Assembly (NCBI GenBank): GCA_051876355.1
Contig: JBJEHU010000053.1
Location: 1 to 64,000 of the forward strand
Source: Olsenella_L sp051876355
GTDB taxonomy: Bacteria > Actinomycetota > Coriobacteriia > Coriobacteriales > Atopobiaceae
Reading direction: 5' to 3'
Length of the DNA stretch: 64,000 nt
The notes under the pieces were generated by a model. That model worked only from the letters and a program-made list of their open reading frames with translations, was not told the origin of the DNA and made no database searches. Positions 27,138 through 34,759 of this stretch are shown here, one piece after another (the stretch's first letter is position 1; every line of letters starts with the position of its first letter). A program made the translations under genes and the position numbers.

Positions 27138-27968
27138 ATGGGTCTCGATGGGGAAACGCACGCAATGAGAATGCCTAGATCTTTCGGCAGGAGCACGGGC
27201 GATGCCGGCAAGACCGGGTCGCTTCCGCGCCTTCGAGTGAGCGAGACGGGAAACACCAGCCAGGCTGGCTGGCGTCCTGCTGTCTTTGTCGGTCCCAACT
27301 CCCGTGGCGTCAGGCTCTCGGGCGACGGCGATGCGTTCAGGAAGGTCGGCAATGACAGCCTGCGCAGGCGCTCTTCCCAAAGCCAGAGGAATGCCGTCCA
27401 GGCCGAGCCCATGCCGATGCCTGCCGAGACACAGGACCCCCAGAATCTCACGGTCCAGGAGCGCCAGGAAGCGCGCAGACGCAGAAGAGAGCAGAGGGAG
27501 GGCATCGCTGCCCCCGTGTCCGAGGCGCGTTCCGGGCGTGGGCGCACGGCTGACAAGGCCACGACCGTCCTCGGCTCCCACAAGGCTCTTGTGATCGTCG
27601 CTGTCATCGCTGCCGTCATCCTCTCGCTCTATGGCCCTGTCAGGAACTGGTATATGGCCCAGAGGAGGACACAGGATCTCGAGGCGCAGTATGCGCAGCT
27701 CAATTCTGCGAACTCCACGCTCTCGGATGAGGTCAGCTCGCTCCAGACGCAGGAAGGCATCGAGGACGAGGCCAGAAAGCATGGCTACGTCGCAGAAGGC
27801 GAGACGCCGGTCACGATCACGGGCGATGGGTCCGAGGTGACCGACAGCTCCTCTGACGGCTCCGACTCCACTTCGGACACGATTTCCGGCACGAGCACGG
27901 CACAGGCCGAGACAGACGATCTCACGAAGTTCCTGGATGGCCTTTTCCAGTACAAGTTCGAGGAGTAG
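27138..27968 (+). CDS. Septum formation initiator (DivIC/FtsL-like) membrane protein
   Basis: About 276 residues from ATG 27138; an ATG at 27165 is also possible. The cytoplasmic N-terminus of about 150 residues is Arg/Ser/Gln-rich and disordered-looking, with RRRRREQRE near its end. One transmembrane helix (ALVIVAVIAAVILSLYG) follows, then a periplasmic-side coiled coil (RTQDLEAQYAQLNSANSTLSD) with the DivIC-type ending GIEDEARKHGYVAEGE. The tail is Ser/Asp/Thr-rich. DivIC/FtsL proteins scaffold the FtsB-FtsL-FtsQ type divisome complex. It lies between mfd and a Ppx/GppA gene whose start is 2 nt beyond the stop, an order common in Actinomycetota. Confidence 0.85.
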   Translation: MGLDGETHAMRMPRSFGRSTGDAGKTGSLPRLRVSETGNTSQAGWRPAVFVGPNSRGVRLSGDGDAFRKVGNDSLRRRSSQSQRNAVQAEPMPMPAETQDPQNLTVQERQEARRRRREQREGIAAPVSEARSGRGRTADKATTVLGSHKALVIVAVIAAVILSLYGPVRNWYMAQRRTQDLEAQYAQLNSANSTLSDEVSSLQTQEGIEDEARKHGYVAEGETPVTITGDGSEVTDSSSDGSDSTSDTISGTSTAQAETDDLTKFLDGLFQYKFEE

Positions 27969-27970
27969 GC

Positions 27971-28957
27971 ATGGCAAGGATTGCAGTCATCGATATCGGC
28001 ACGATCACAGCGCGTCTTGCAGTCTCCGAAAAGGAGCAGGGAGGCGCGCTCACGCAGCTCAGGAAGATCTCGACAATCTGCAATATGGGAGAGGGCACGG
28101 CAGAGACAGGCAGACTCTCCTCTGCTGCCATCAGGCGCGTGCTCGACTGCGTCTCAGGGTATGTAGAAGAGGCACGCTCGATGGGGGCTTCTGCCTGCGC
28201 CTGCACGCTCACGAGCGCTGCACGCGATGCAGAGAACGCCTCAGAGCTTCTGGAGCCGCTCGCGAAGCTCGGCCTCGTGCCCTCTGTCATTCCTGGCACG
28301 ACCGAGGGCTCTTTGGCCCTTCTGGGCGTCGTCCAGGACTTCCCGGATGAGGAAGTGCTCGTTGCAGACTCGGGCGGCGGCTCGACCGAGCTGAGCCAGG
28401 GAAAGCTTGCAGCAGGAAGGCTCCGCGTCGACCATGTGCGCTCGGTCAATGTCGGCGCCAGGCGCCTTACGGACCTCTTCCTCAAGAGGGAAGACCCTCC
28501 TGCGGCCGCAGATATCGAGAAGGCGCGCGCGTTCTGCGATGGCCCCTTCGAGGAGGCTGTGGCAGAGCTCAGGAAGCTCCCCGAGCAGGCGACGCGCCTC
28601 GTGCTTGTCGGCGGCACGGCAACGTCCCTTGTCGCAATGGATGCAGAGCTCGATCCGTATGACTCTGCCTATGTGCACCTGCACAAGCTTGAGCGGGCTA
28701 CGGTCGAGCGTCTCGCAGCAAAGCTTGCATCGCTTACGGTCGAGGAGCGCGCACATCTCAAGGGCCTCCAGGCCAAGCGCGCACCGGTGATTCTGGGCGG
28801 CACGCTTGCCATCTCCGAGGCGATGAAGTGCACAGGCTTCGATGTAGCCACGGTGAGCGAGCATGATCTTCTCTCGGGTCTCTCTCTGGCGACAGCTGCA
28901 GCCTGGCTCGGCGAGGAGGCGCCGCTTCCCTGGACGCCAGCACTTTCGACGCTCTGA
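27971..28957 (+). CDS. Ppx/GppA family phosphatase
   Basis: 328 residues, the length of the short form with two actin-like domains and no C-terminal HD domain. It hydrolyses inorganic polyphosphate and/or pppGpp; the sequence alone does not decide which. Phosphate-binding motifs of the ASKHA fold are present: VIDIGTITARLAV at the N-terminus, VADSGGGSTELSQG near 135-150, and VLVGGTATSLVAMD. It probably forms an operon with the DivIC-like gene. Confidence 0.92.
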   Translation: MARIAVIDIGTITARLAVSEKEQGGALTQLRKISTICNMGEGTAETGRLSSAAIRRVLDCVSGYVEEARSMGASACACTLTSAARDAENASELLEPLAKLGLVPSVIPGTTEGSLALLGVVQDFPDEEVLVADSGGGSTELSQGKLAAGRLRVDHVRSVNVGARRLTDLFLKREDPPAAADIEKARAFCDGPFEEAVAELRKLPEQATRLVLVGGTATSLVAMDAELDPYDSAYVHLHKLERATVERLAAKLASLTVEERAHLKGLQAKRAPVILGGTLAISEAMKCTGFDVATVSEHDLLSGLSLATAAAWLGEEAPLPWTPALSTL

Positions 28958-29008
28958 TCGGGCAGGGGCCTGTCGGGGCTCCATTTGCGCTACTCTTGTA
29001 GGACACGC

Positions 29009-29093
29009 GGGGGCGTGGCGAAATTGGCAGACGCAGCAGACTTAAAATCTGCCGCCGCAAGGCTTGCGGGTTCGAGCCCCGCCGCCCCTACCA
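29009..29093 (+). tRNA. tRNA-Leu (anticodon UAA)
   Basis: 85-nt class II tRNA with acceptor GGGGGCG/CGCCCCT, an anticodon loop containing TTAA, a long variable arm, GGTTCGAGCCC in the T arm, and an encoded CCA end. Confidence 0.95.
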
Positions 29094-29104
29094 AAGAACC
29101 TGCG

Positions 29105-29131
29105 GGCCGGGACATCCTGTTCCGGCCTTTT
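29105..29131 (+). terminator. Terminator after tRNA-Leu
   Basis: Stem GGCCGGGACA / TGTTCCGGCC with a 3-nt loop, followed by TTTT. Confidence 0.8.
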
Positions 29132-29312
29132 CCGTATTCCGCGATCTCCTTCAGCGGACTTTCTGCCCTCGCAGAGATATTGCGGACTTTGCCGCCGGCG
29201 GATGTGCGCCTTCCCTTGTGGACTATGATGGGCTACGCTCAGTTGTCCATAACCTGTCCTGTCTTCTAGTTGTCTTTCAGGAGAGCAGGCATAACGAGGA
29301 AGTGCACATGCC

Positions 29313-31052
29313 ATGTCAGAGATAGCAGAGGAGCGTGTCCAGAGGAGCTTTCCGGTGCCGCAGCTGGTGGCGGTACGTACGCCGGCAGCCGGGGAAGGCA
29401 GCTCCTCCTCGGCGGCAGAAGCTGTGCCTCTCAGGCAGGCAGGCAAGAGCCAGCTTCTGCATGAGCTGCTGGCAAAGATACTGAAGGACCATATCATCTC
29501 CGGCGAATGGCCGGCAGGTTCCCGGATCATGAGCGAGCACGCCCTGATGGAGCGCTACTGCGTCTCCCGCGGCACTGTGCGCCGTGCCATCGGCATGCTC
29601 GTGGACGAAGGGCTCCTCGTGCAGCGCAAGGGCAAGGGCACGTTCGTGACGCGCTCCGGCGTGGCGCATCCGGGAGGGGCACGCCCGCTCTCGTTTGCCC
29701 ATGCGCTCAAGGAGCAGGGACTTGCCTTCGAGACGCAGGTGCTCGCGAAGGAAGTGCTGCCCGCTCCTGCCGATGTGGCCCAGGAGCTCGGGCTCGAGAC
29801 GGGGGAGTCCGTCCTCTTCATGCGCCGTGTCCGTACGGTCGAAGGACGTGCCATCGTCTGCCAGGAGTCATGGGAGAACCTCGAGGCCTGCCCAGGGCTT
29901 GCCGATGCGGACTTCACGACCGAGTCGCTCTTCGATGCGGTCGAGCGCTGCTCGGGGCATGAGATCGCGCTTTCGAACATGAGGAGCTCGGCGACGTGCG
30001 CCGGCAAGGAGCATGGAGGATACCTCGCGCTTCCGGCTGAGGCGCCGGTGCTCCTGCTCGAGCAGACGATCAGCCTCGACAATCATGTCCCGATCGAGTG
30101 GAGCCTGACGTGGCTGCGCTCCGACCAGAGCCTCATGGGCGTCGCGCTCCAGGACGAGATGAAGCGGCCCGAAGCGCCTTCTGCTGCCTCCCGTGAGACG
30201 CATCCGCTGCCGAAGGAGGAGAGGCGTCGCCTCGACCTTCTGGCCTGCCAGATCCGCGAGGATGTCGTTGCGACAGCGAAGCGCTATCCGGACATGCCAT
30301 TCCATATTGGAGGCGCATTCTCGGCAGCAGAGATCCTCTCTGTCCTCTTCGGGGCCGTGCTCCATACCGGCAAGGATGGCACGCCGTGGGAGGAGCGCGA
30401 CCGCTTCGTGCTTTCGAAGGCACATGCGGCCGTCGCCCTCTATCCAGCGCTGCGCGCTGCAGGCCTTATCTCCCAGGACGATGTGGACAAGGGGCTCTTC
30501 GGGCCTGATGCCGTGCTCTTCAAGCATCCAAGAAGAGACCCGGCACGTGGCCTCGAGACATCGGGCGGCTCTCTTGGCATGGGCTTGGGCTATGCTGCAG
30601 GGCTTGCCCTGGCGCTCAAGCGCAAGAAGCTCTCCTCCCGCGTCTTCTGCCTTGTCGGCGACGGCGAGTGCAATGAGGGAAGCACGTGGGAGGCAGCGGC
30701 GTTTGCCGGCCACAACAGGCTCTCCGCCCTGACCGTGATCGTCGATGCGAATGGCATGCAGCTCGATGGACCGACTTCAGAGATCCTCGATACGGCTCCG
30801 CTTGCCCAGAAATTCGCTGCCTTCGGCTTCGAGACGGTGGAGGTGGATGGCCACGATGTGGAAGCGCTCTTCCAGGCACTCACGGCCACGCATGAGGTGC
30901 CCCGTGCCGTCATCGCCCACACCGTGAAGGGCAAGGGGCTCTCGTTTGCGGCAGGCGTCGCGGCATGGCATGACCACAATCTCGGCGAAGAGCTCTGGGA
31001 GCGTGCCGAGGCAGAGCTCGCATCGGCGAGGAAGGCGGCAGCGCATGAGTGA
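29313..31052 (+). CDS. GntR/HutC regulator fused to transketolase N-terminal subunit
   Basis: 579 residues in one uninterrupted frame. Residues about 48-115 are a GntR winged helix (SRIMSEHALMERYCVSRGTV, then a KGKGTFVT wing). Residues about 130-272 are a UTRA effector domain (SFAHALKEQGLAFETQVL to IEWSLTWLRSDQ), as in HutC-type regulators. A linker leads to a transketolase N-terminal half from about 305. This half has DRFVLSKAHAAVALY, SGGSLGMGLGYAAG and the thiamine diphosphate motif GDGECNEGSTWEAA followed by VDANGMQLDG. The C-terminal transketolase half is the next gene, overlapping by 8 nt. The catalytic pair should make a full transketolase of the pentose phosphate pathway. The DNA-binding part suggests sugar-phosphate-responsive control of its own or related genes (inference). 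No frameshift or stop separates the parts. Confidence 0.9.
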   Translation: MSEIAEERVQRSFPVPQLVAVRTPAAGEGSSSSAAEAVPLRQAGKSQLLHELLAKILKDHIISGEWPAGSRIMSEHALMERYCVSRGTVRRAIGMLVDEGLLVQRKGKGTFVTRSGVAHPGGARPLSFAHALKEQGLAFETQVLAKEVLPAPADVAQELGLETGESVLFMRRVRTVEGRAIVCQESWENLEACPGLADADFTTESLFDAVERCSGHEIALSNMRSSATCAGKEHGGYLALPAEAPVLLLEQTISLDNHVPIEWSLTWLRSDQSLMGVALQDEMKRPEAPSAASRETHPLPKEERRRLDLLACQIREDVVATAKRYPDMPFHIGGAFSAAEILSVLFGAVLHTGKDGTPWEERDRFVLSKAHAAVALYPALRAAGLISQDDVDKGLFGPDAVLFKHPRRDPARGLETSGGSLGMGLGYAAGLALALKRKKLSSRVFCLVGDGECNEGSTWEAAAFAGHNRLSALTVIVDANGMQLDGPTSEILDTAPLAQKFAAFGFETVEVDGHDVEALFQALTATHEVPRAVIAHTVKGKGLSFAAGVAAWHDHNLGEELWERAEAELASARKAAAHE

Positions 31053-32025
31053 GATCCTCCATATGGATGTAGAGCGTGCCCGCACGCTCGATGCGAAGGA
31101 CCCGAAGGAGGTCTTCGGCGAGACGATGGCACGTCTTGCAGACCGCTATCCCTTGCTCTCTGTTGTCGTCTCCGATTACGGCAGGAGGCTCTCGCTCGAT
31201 GCTCTCAAGGCACATCACCCCGACGCCTTCGTGCAGTGTGGCATCGCAGAGCAGAACCAGATCGAGGTGGCTTCGGCCCTTGCCAATGAGGGGGGACCGG
31301 TCTTTGCGGTCTCCTACTCGCCCTTCATCACGGCACGCGTGCTCGACCAGGTCCGCGTGAATCTCGGCATGATGGAAAGCCCCGTGATCCTCGTGGGCCT
31401 GGGCGCAGGATACGCGGTAGGGGAGCTCGGCGCGAGCCACATGGGACTTGAGGATCTCGCCGACATGCGCGCCATCCCGAATCTCACGGTCGTATCTCCC
31501 CGCGACAACGCCGAGCTTGCGCTGGCACTCGAAGAGCTTGCTGCCAAGCCGCGGCCGGCCTACGTGCGCATAACGTGCGGGAAATTCGTGGCACCTGCAA
31601 AAGAAGGCGTCGACTTCGCGATTGGGCGCGGAGAGCTCCTGGCAGGCCCCGAGAAGCCCGAGGTCGCGCTTCTGGCGACAGGAAGTCTCTGTGCCGAGGC
31701 GGCAGAGGCCAGAGAGGCGCTTGAGGCACAGGGCATCTCCTGCGCTGCGCTCGAGCTTGCCACGATCAAGCCGCTCGATACGGCCTTTCTGGACCGGTTC
31801 TTGGATGCGAAGCTCTGGGTTTCCGTCGAGGAGCATACGCGCATCGGCGGCTTCGGCAGCGTGCTCGCAGAATATCTTGCGCCTCTTGCCAAGCGCCCTG
31901 CCCTCGAGATGGTGGCAGCGCCCGATGCCTACCTCGAGGCAGATACGCAGGCGCATCTGAGGGAGCGTGCGGGCCTCACGGCTGACGCGATCGTGGATGC
32001 GGTCTTGAAGCGCTTTGGGGCATAG
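31045..32025 (+). CDS. Transketolase, C-terminal subunit
   Basis: 326 residues from ATG 31045 inside the end of the upstream gene (8-nt overlap). It has the pyrimidine-binding domain with the catalytic Glu in CGIAEQNQIEVASALANEG, then SYSPFITARVLDQVRVNLG, and a C-terminal transketolase domain (EVALLATGSLCAEAAEA to VEEHTRIGGFGSVLAE). Split transketolases of two adjacent genes are usual in anaerobic bacteria and archaea. Here the N-terminal partner carries a GntR-UTRA module. Confidence 0.93.
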   Translation: MSEILHMDVERARTLDAKDPKEVFGETMARLADRYPLLSVVVSDYGRRLSLDALKAHHPDAFVQCGIAEQNQIEVASALANEGGPVFAVSYSPFITARVLDQVRVNLGMMESPVILVGLGAGYAVGELGASHMGLEDLADMRAIPNLTVVSPRDNAELALALEELAAKPRPAYVRITCGKFVAPAKEGVDFAIGRGELLAGPEKPEVALLATGSLCAEAAEAREALEAQGISCAALELATIKPLDTAFLDRFLDAKLWVSVEEHTRIGGFGSVLAEYLAPLAKRPALEMVAAPDAYLEADTQAHLRERAGLTADAIVDAVLKRFGA

Positions 32026-32043
32026 AGGTTCCCGGCATAGAAA

Positions 32044-32071
32044 AAGCGCCCTGCCTTCAGGCAGAGCGCTT
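32044..32071 (-). terminator. Bidirectional terminator between transketolase and tRNA-Glu
   Basis: Stem AAGCGC-CTGCC / GGCAG-GCGCTT with loop TTCA. On the minus strand it is followed by TTTTT, so it mainly serves tRNA-Glu; it can also end the transketolase mRNA. Confidence 0.85.
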
Positions 32072-32082
32072 CTCTCTATCAA

Positions 32083-32157
32083 TGGTGCCCCCAACGAGAC
32101 TCGAACTCGTGTCGCCGCCTTGAAAGGGCGATGTCCTAACCGCTAGACGATGGGGAC
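32083..32157 (-). tRNA. tRNA-Glu (anticodon UUC)
   Basis: 75 nt. Acceptor GTCCCCA/TGGGGGC, anticodon loop CTTTCAA (UUC), T arm GAGTTCGAGTCTC, encoded CCA. A TATAAT -10 box lies upstream on the minus strand (plus coordinates 32170-32175). Confidence 0.95.
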
Positions 32158-32256
32158 GTGCGGAGACTGATTATACCAGAGGGTTTGCTGGCTGGCACGG
32201 CGCTTTCTGCGAAATCGGGATTCCATGCCTTCCCCACGACGGAAACTCCATGGGCC

Positions 32257-33243
32257 TCAGGCGTCCCAGTCGAGGCCTTCCTCGTCGCAGAACTTCATAG
32301 CGTCCTGGACGAGCCAGGGCTGGTCCTCGCACCAGGTGATGAAATCGGGCGTGTCGGCGACGATCGGGTCAGCCTCATGCACCGCGAGCATGGCCTCCTC
32401 GAAGCTGTTCGGCGCAAGAGCGGGCCTGTCAGGGATGCAGAGCTCAACGAAGACCGGACGGAGCAGCGCATAGGAGCCGCCGCGCACGAGGTTCATGTAG
32501 CCCTTGAGGGCGCGGCGCGCAGCCGGCATGCGGCCAAGCTTGAAGAGCAGGAGGACGCGTGCCAGGTGCCACCAGGAATTGCCGTGGTGTCCTGCCTCTG
32601 CTTCGAGCTCATTGAAGGCAGGCTCGTCTTCGAGGCGGGCATAGGCAAGCGCGAGGCTCGAGCGGATGCCGAGGGCATCGGAGGGCGCGGCATCGAGCGC
32701 TTCGCGGCCGAGCGTTGCTGCCATGCGGTAGTGGGCCGTATCGACGCACGTCCTCACCGTTGCCGCACGGAGACGCAGGCGCGGCCTCAGATAGACATCG
32801 TCCCAGAGGTCCTGCGTGCCTGTTGCAAGGTCGGAAAGCTTTCCTGCCTGCTTCTCTTCGGTGCCTTCGAGGCGCAGCAGCGCATCGAGGAGCGCCTCGG
32901 GGTCGAGGTCGCGGGCAAGCGCCTCTATAAGAGCAGCATCGAGGCAGGTCGGATCTTCTGCCTGCGCCTGCTGGGCGGAGGCGATGAGGGAGGCGAAGCG
33001 CTTCTTGCGCTCTGCCATGAACTCGTCATCCGAGCGCAGGTCGTCATCCTTGACGGAATCGTCGTAGCGGGCAAGGGCGCCGCGCAGGATATTGAGCGCC
33101 CGCTGGTCGTCGGTCTCTATGAAGTCAGAGAGGTTCTCATGGACGTCGCGCTCGAGCTCCTCGAAGCCTGCCGGCGTGAGGCCGCCGAGCTTGCGGGAGC
33201 GCGTGAGGGCGCATCTCTTCTCCAGCTCTTCTGTCGCGTTCAT
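32257..33243 (-). CDS. Helical-repeat (TPR-like) protein, second of a tandem pair
   Basis: 328-residue soluble protein, all-alpha by composition, with no signal or membrane segment. The middle (about 165-250) has TPR-like helix pairs, for example YRMAATLGREALDAAPSDALG and SLALAYARLEDEPAFNELEAE. It shares these with the preceding gene (FDTAAYAYAKLEDEEGFAALR), so the two are diverged paralogues. The C-terminus (ITWCEDQPWLVQDAMKFCDE) is distinct. It starts with an ATGA overlap on the upstream stop, so the pair is co-translated. I do not recognise a characterised family. A protein-protein interaction role is only inferred. Confidence 0.75.
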   Translation of the reverse strand: MNATEELEKRCALTRSRKLGGLTPAGFEELERDVHENLSDFIETDDQRALNILRGALARYDDSVKDDDLRSDDEFMAERKKRFASLIASAQQAQAEDPTCLDAALIEALARDLDPEALLDALLRLEGTEEKQAGKLSDLATGTQDLWDDVYLRPRLRLRAATVRTCVDTAHYRMAATLGREALDAAPSDALGIRSSLALAYARLEDEPAFNELEAEAGHHGNSWWHLARVLLLFKLGRMPAARRALKGYMNLVRGGSYALLRPVFVELCIPDRPALAPNSFEEAMLAVHEADPIVADTPDFITWCEDQPWLVQDAMKFCDEEGLDWDA

Positions 33244-34280
33244 CGGCGCTCGCCCTTCTTGGCCTTGGCGCCGATATGGCGAGGACGGGTTCCCTCGGCG
33301 ACAAGCCTCGGCACTTCCTGCGAGACCCAGGAGGAAAGCGTGCCGCGCTCTGCGGAGTCCCTGCCCTCCTGCAGAAGGATCGCTCCTTCGGAGACGGCGA
33401 GGATGAGCTCGTCTTCGCTTCCGGGCTCGACGGCGAGGCGTGCATAGACGCCGTCGGGGAGCTCATGCTGGGCGACGAGGATCTCGTCTGCCTCGGGATA
33501 GGCGGCAAGGATGCTGCGCAGGATGTCGCGGGCCCCGTCGAGGTCATGGCGGGAGAAGGCAAGGGAAAGCGCTGCCATGCGCGTCCAGGCGCTCTCGGCA
33601 CGTCCTGCCTCTGCCATGCGGCGTCTGAGTGCCGCAAAGCCTTCCTCGTCCTCGAGCTTTGCATATGCATAGGCAGCCGTATCGAAGACGCCTGCCTGGT
33701 CCTGGGGGTCGAGCGAGAGTGCATGCTGCGCGACATCGAGGCAGACGCGGTAGTGGCCGCAGACGAGCGCACGTCCTGCCTCGGCGGCAAGCCAGCGGAG
33801 GTACGGCGCATAGGCAAGATGGCGGGCAAGCTCCTGCTCCTCTTCGGGGGCACCGTCGCGCACGAGGCGCTCCTCCGACCCCTTGGCCCTGTCTTCTGCC
33901 TTCTTCTCGTTGTCGGCAAGGTAGCGGAAGTAGCCTTCGTAGGAGGAGAGCTTGGCAGCTGCGAGCATGCGGCTGGCGTCGGTATTCTCAGGCTCGAGCG
34001 TCAATGCCTCGCCGAGCTCCTTCTGCGCCTTCTGGATGAGCGAATCTGCTGTGGATTCTGCGGCGAAGGGCAGGCGGTAGTCGATGAGTATCGCTGCCTC
34101 GGAGACGAGGTGGAAGGCACGGTCGGCATCTGTCTGGGGGAGGGTGTCACGGCGGTGCGCGAAGCGCTCGCCGAACGAGGCGAAGCGCCTGGCAGCGCTG
34201 CGGACTTCCGAAGGCGCCATGCTCTGGTAGAAGCGCAGGACCATGCGCTCATAGTCTTCTTCCTGCGGATCAAATGCCAT
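33240..34280 (-). CDS. Helical-repeat (TPR-like) protein, first of a tandem pair
   Basis: 346 residues from the ATG at 34280, 4 nt after a strong GGAAGGAGGA; upstream in-frame ATGs lack such a site. Soluble, helical, rich in Ala/Glu/Arg. TPR-like hairpins occur about 75-110 (ALTLEPENTDASRMLAAAKL) and 165-240 (YRVCLDVAQHALSLDPQDQAG). The last 15 residues are basic. It is paralogous to the gene that follows and overlaps it by 4 nt. Function unknown; it is transcribed divergently from cstA across a 480-nt gap. Confidence 0.75.
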   Translation of the reverse strand: MAFDPQEEDYERMVLRFYQSMAPSEVRSAARRFASFGERFAHRRDTLPQTDADRAFHLVSEAAILIDYRLPFAAESTADSLIQKAQKELGEALTLEPENTDASRMLAAAKLSSYEGYFRYLADNEKKAEDRAKGSEERLVRDGAPEEEQELARHLAYAPYLRWLAAEAGRALVCGHYRVCLDVAQHALSLDPQDQAGVFDTAAYAYAKLEDEEGFAALRRRMAEAGRAESAWTRMAALSLAFSRHDLDGARDILRSILAAYPEADEILVAQHELPDGVYARLAVEPGSEDELILAVSEGAILLQEGRDSAERGTLSSWVSQEVPRLVAEGTRPRHIGAKAKKGERR

Positions 34281-34554
34281 GCTCCTCCTTCCGCCCGTTT
34301 GCTTCCTGAATCTATCGTACCCGTATGGTACCGGAGTTTGGGCAAGCGCAGGGGCCTCAATCCTCCCGTAGCCGTTTCGACACAGTTCGGGGTATTCATG
34401 AGGAAAGGTAATACGGGATGAACGGGTGCTGTATGTCGGCGAACGGTACATTTTCTTGCCAAAAATGGAGCACTTCTGGTCCAAATGTTACGTACCGGTG
34501 AACTGTCAGTTACGCGCTGAATAAGCTCAGGATGTACATTTGATTGCAAAATTG

Positions 34555-34583
34555 TTGCACAAATGAATATCAGCGATTATATA
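34555..34583 (+). promoter_or_regulatory. cstA promoter
   Basis: TTGCAC at 34555-34560 and TATATA at 34578-34583 with a 17-bp spacer, in AT-rich DNA. Predicted transcription start near 34590, giving a leader of about 170 nt. Confidence 0.7.
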
Positions 34584-34643
34584 ACCGATATGATGCATAA
34601 AAAATCATTGCAATGCGAAATTGTGGAAGTGTGGAGCTGACAA

Positions 34644-34737
34644 GACGCCCACAGCACTGAAAACGGCCTGCCGAAATCGGTGTAGAGTCCCTCGCTACCA
34701 CACGTCGAAGTACGGGAACGGCCTGCTACGCGGCGTC
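34644..34737 (+). promoter_or_regulatory. Candidate structured 5' leader of cstA
   Basis: GACGCC (34644-34649) pairs with GGCGTC (34732-34737), closing a ~94-nt domain that ends shortly before the AAGGAGG Shine-Dalgarno (34744-34750). Inside are a direct repeat AACGGCCTGC (near 34663 and 34718), a GTAG/CTAC hairpin and GTCCC/GGGAAC complementarity. The string GGTGTAGAGTCC superficially recalls part of a B12 riboswitch, but the B12 box is missing. It could be a riboswitch-like element; no known class is assigned. Confidence 0.4.
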
Positions 34738-34759
34738 CAAACTAAGGAGGTAAGAAGAC

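Larger units (their letters stand above)
34281..34759. other. Divergent intergenic region with cstA promoter and leader
   Basis: 480 nt without a gene. The half near 34281-34500 contains several GGTAC/GTACC elements (34326-34332, 34443-34447, 34488-34493) that may be regulator sites. The right half contains the cstA promoter and a structured leader described separately. Around 34530-34625 the DNA is AT-rich. Confidence 0.5.

Noticed and set aside
23910..27977. Very long open frame (over 1300 codons) on the minus strand opposite mfd, and similar antisense frames opposite the pilin, glgB, glgP and glgA genes
   Set aside because: High-GC coding DNA leaves the opposite strand open. These frames lack recognisable domains and ribosome binding sites, while the plus-strand genes are clear family members.
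34660..34715. Cobalamin riboswitch upstream of cstA, because of GGTGTAGAGTCC
   Set aside because: The conserved B12 box (GCCACTG) and the expected kissing-loop layout are missing, and CstA is not a B12-related gene.
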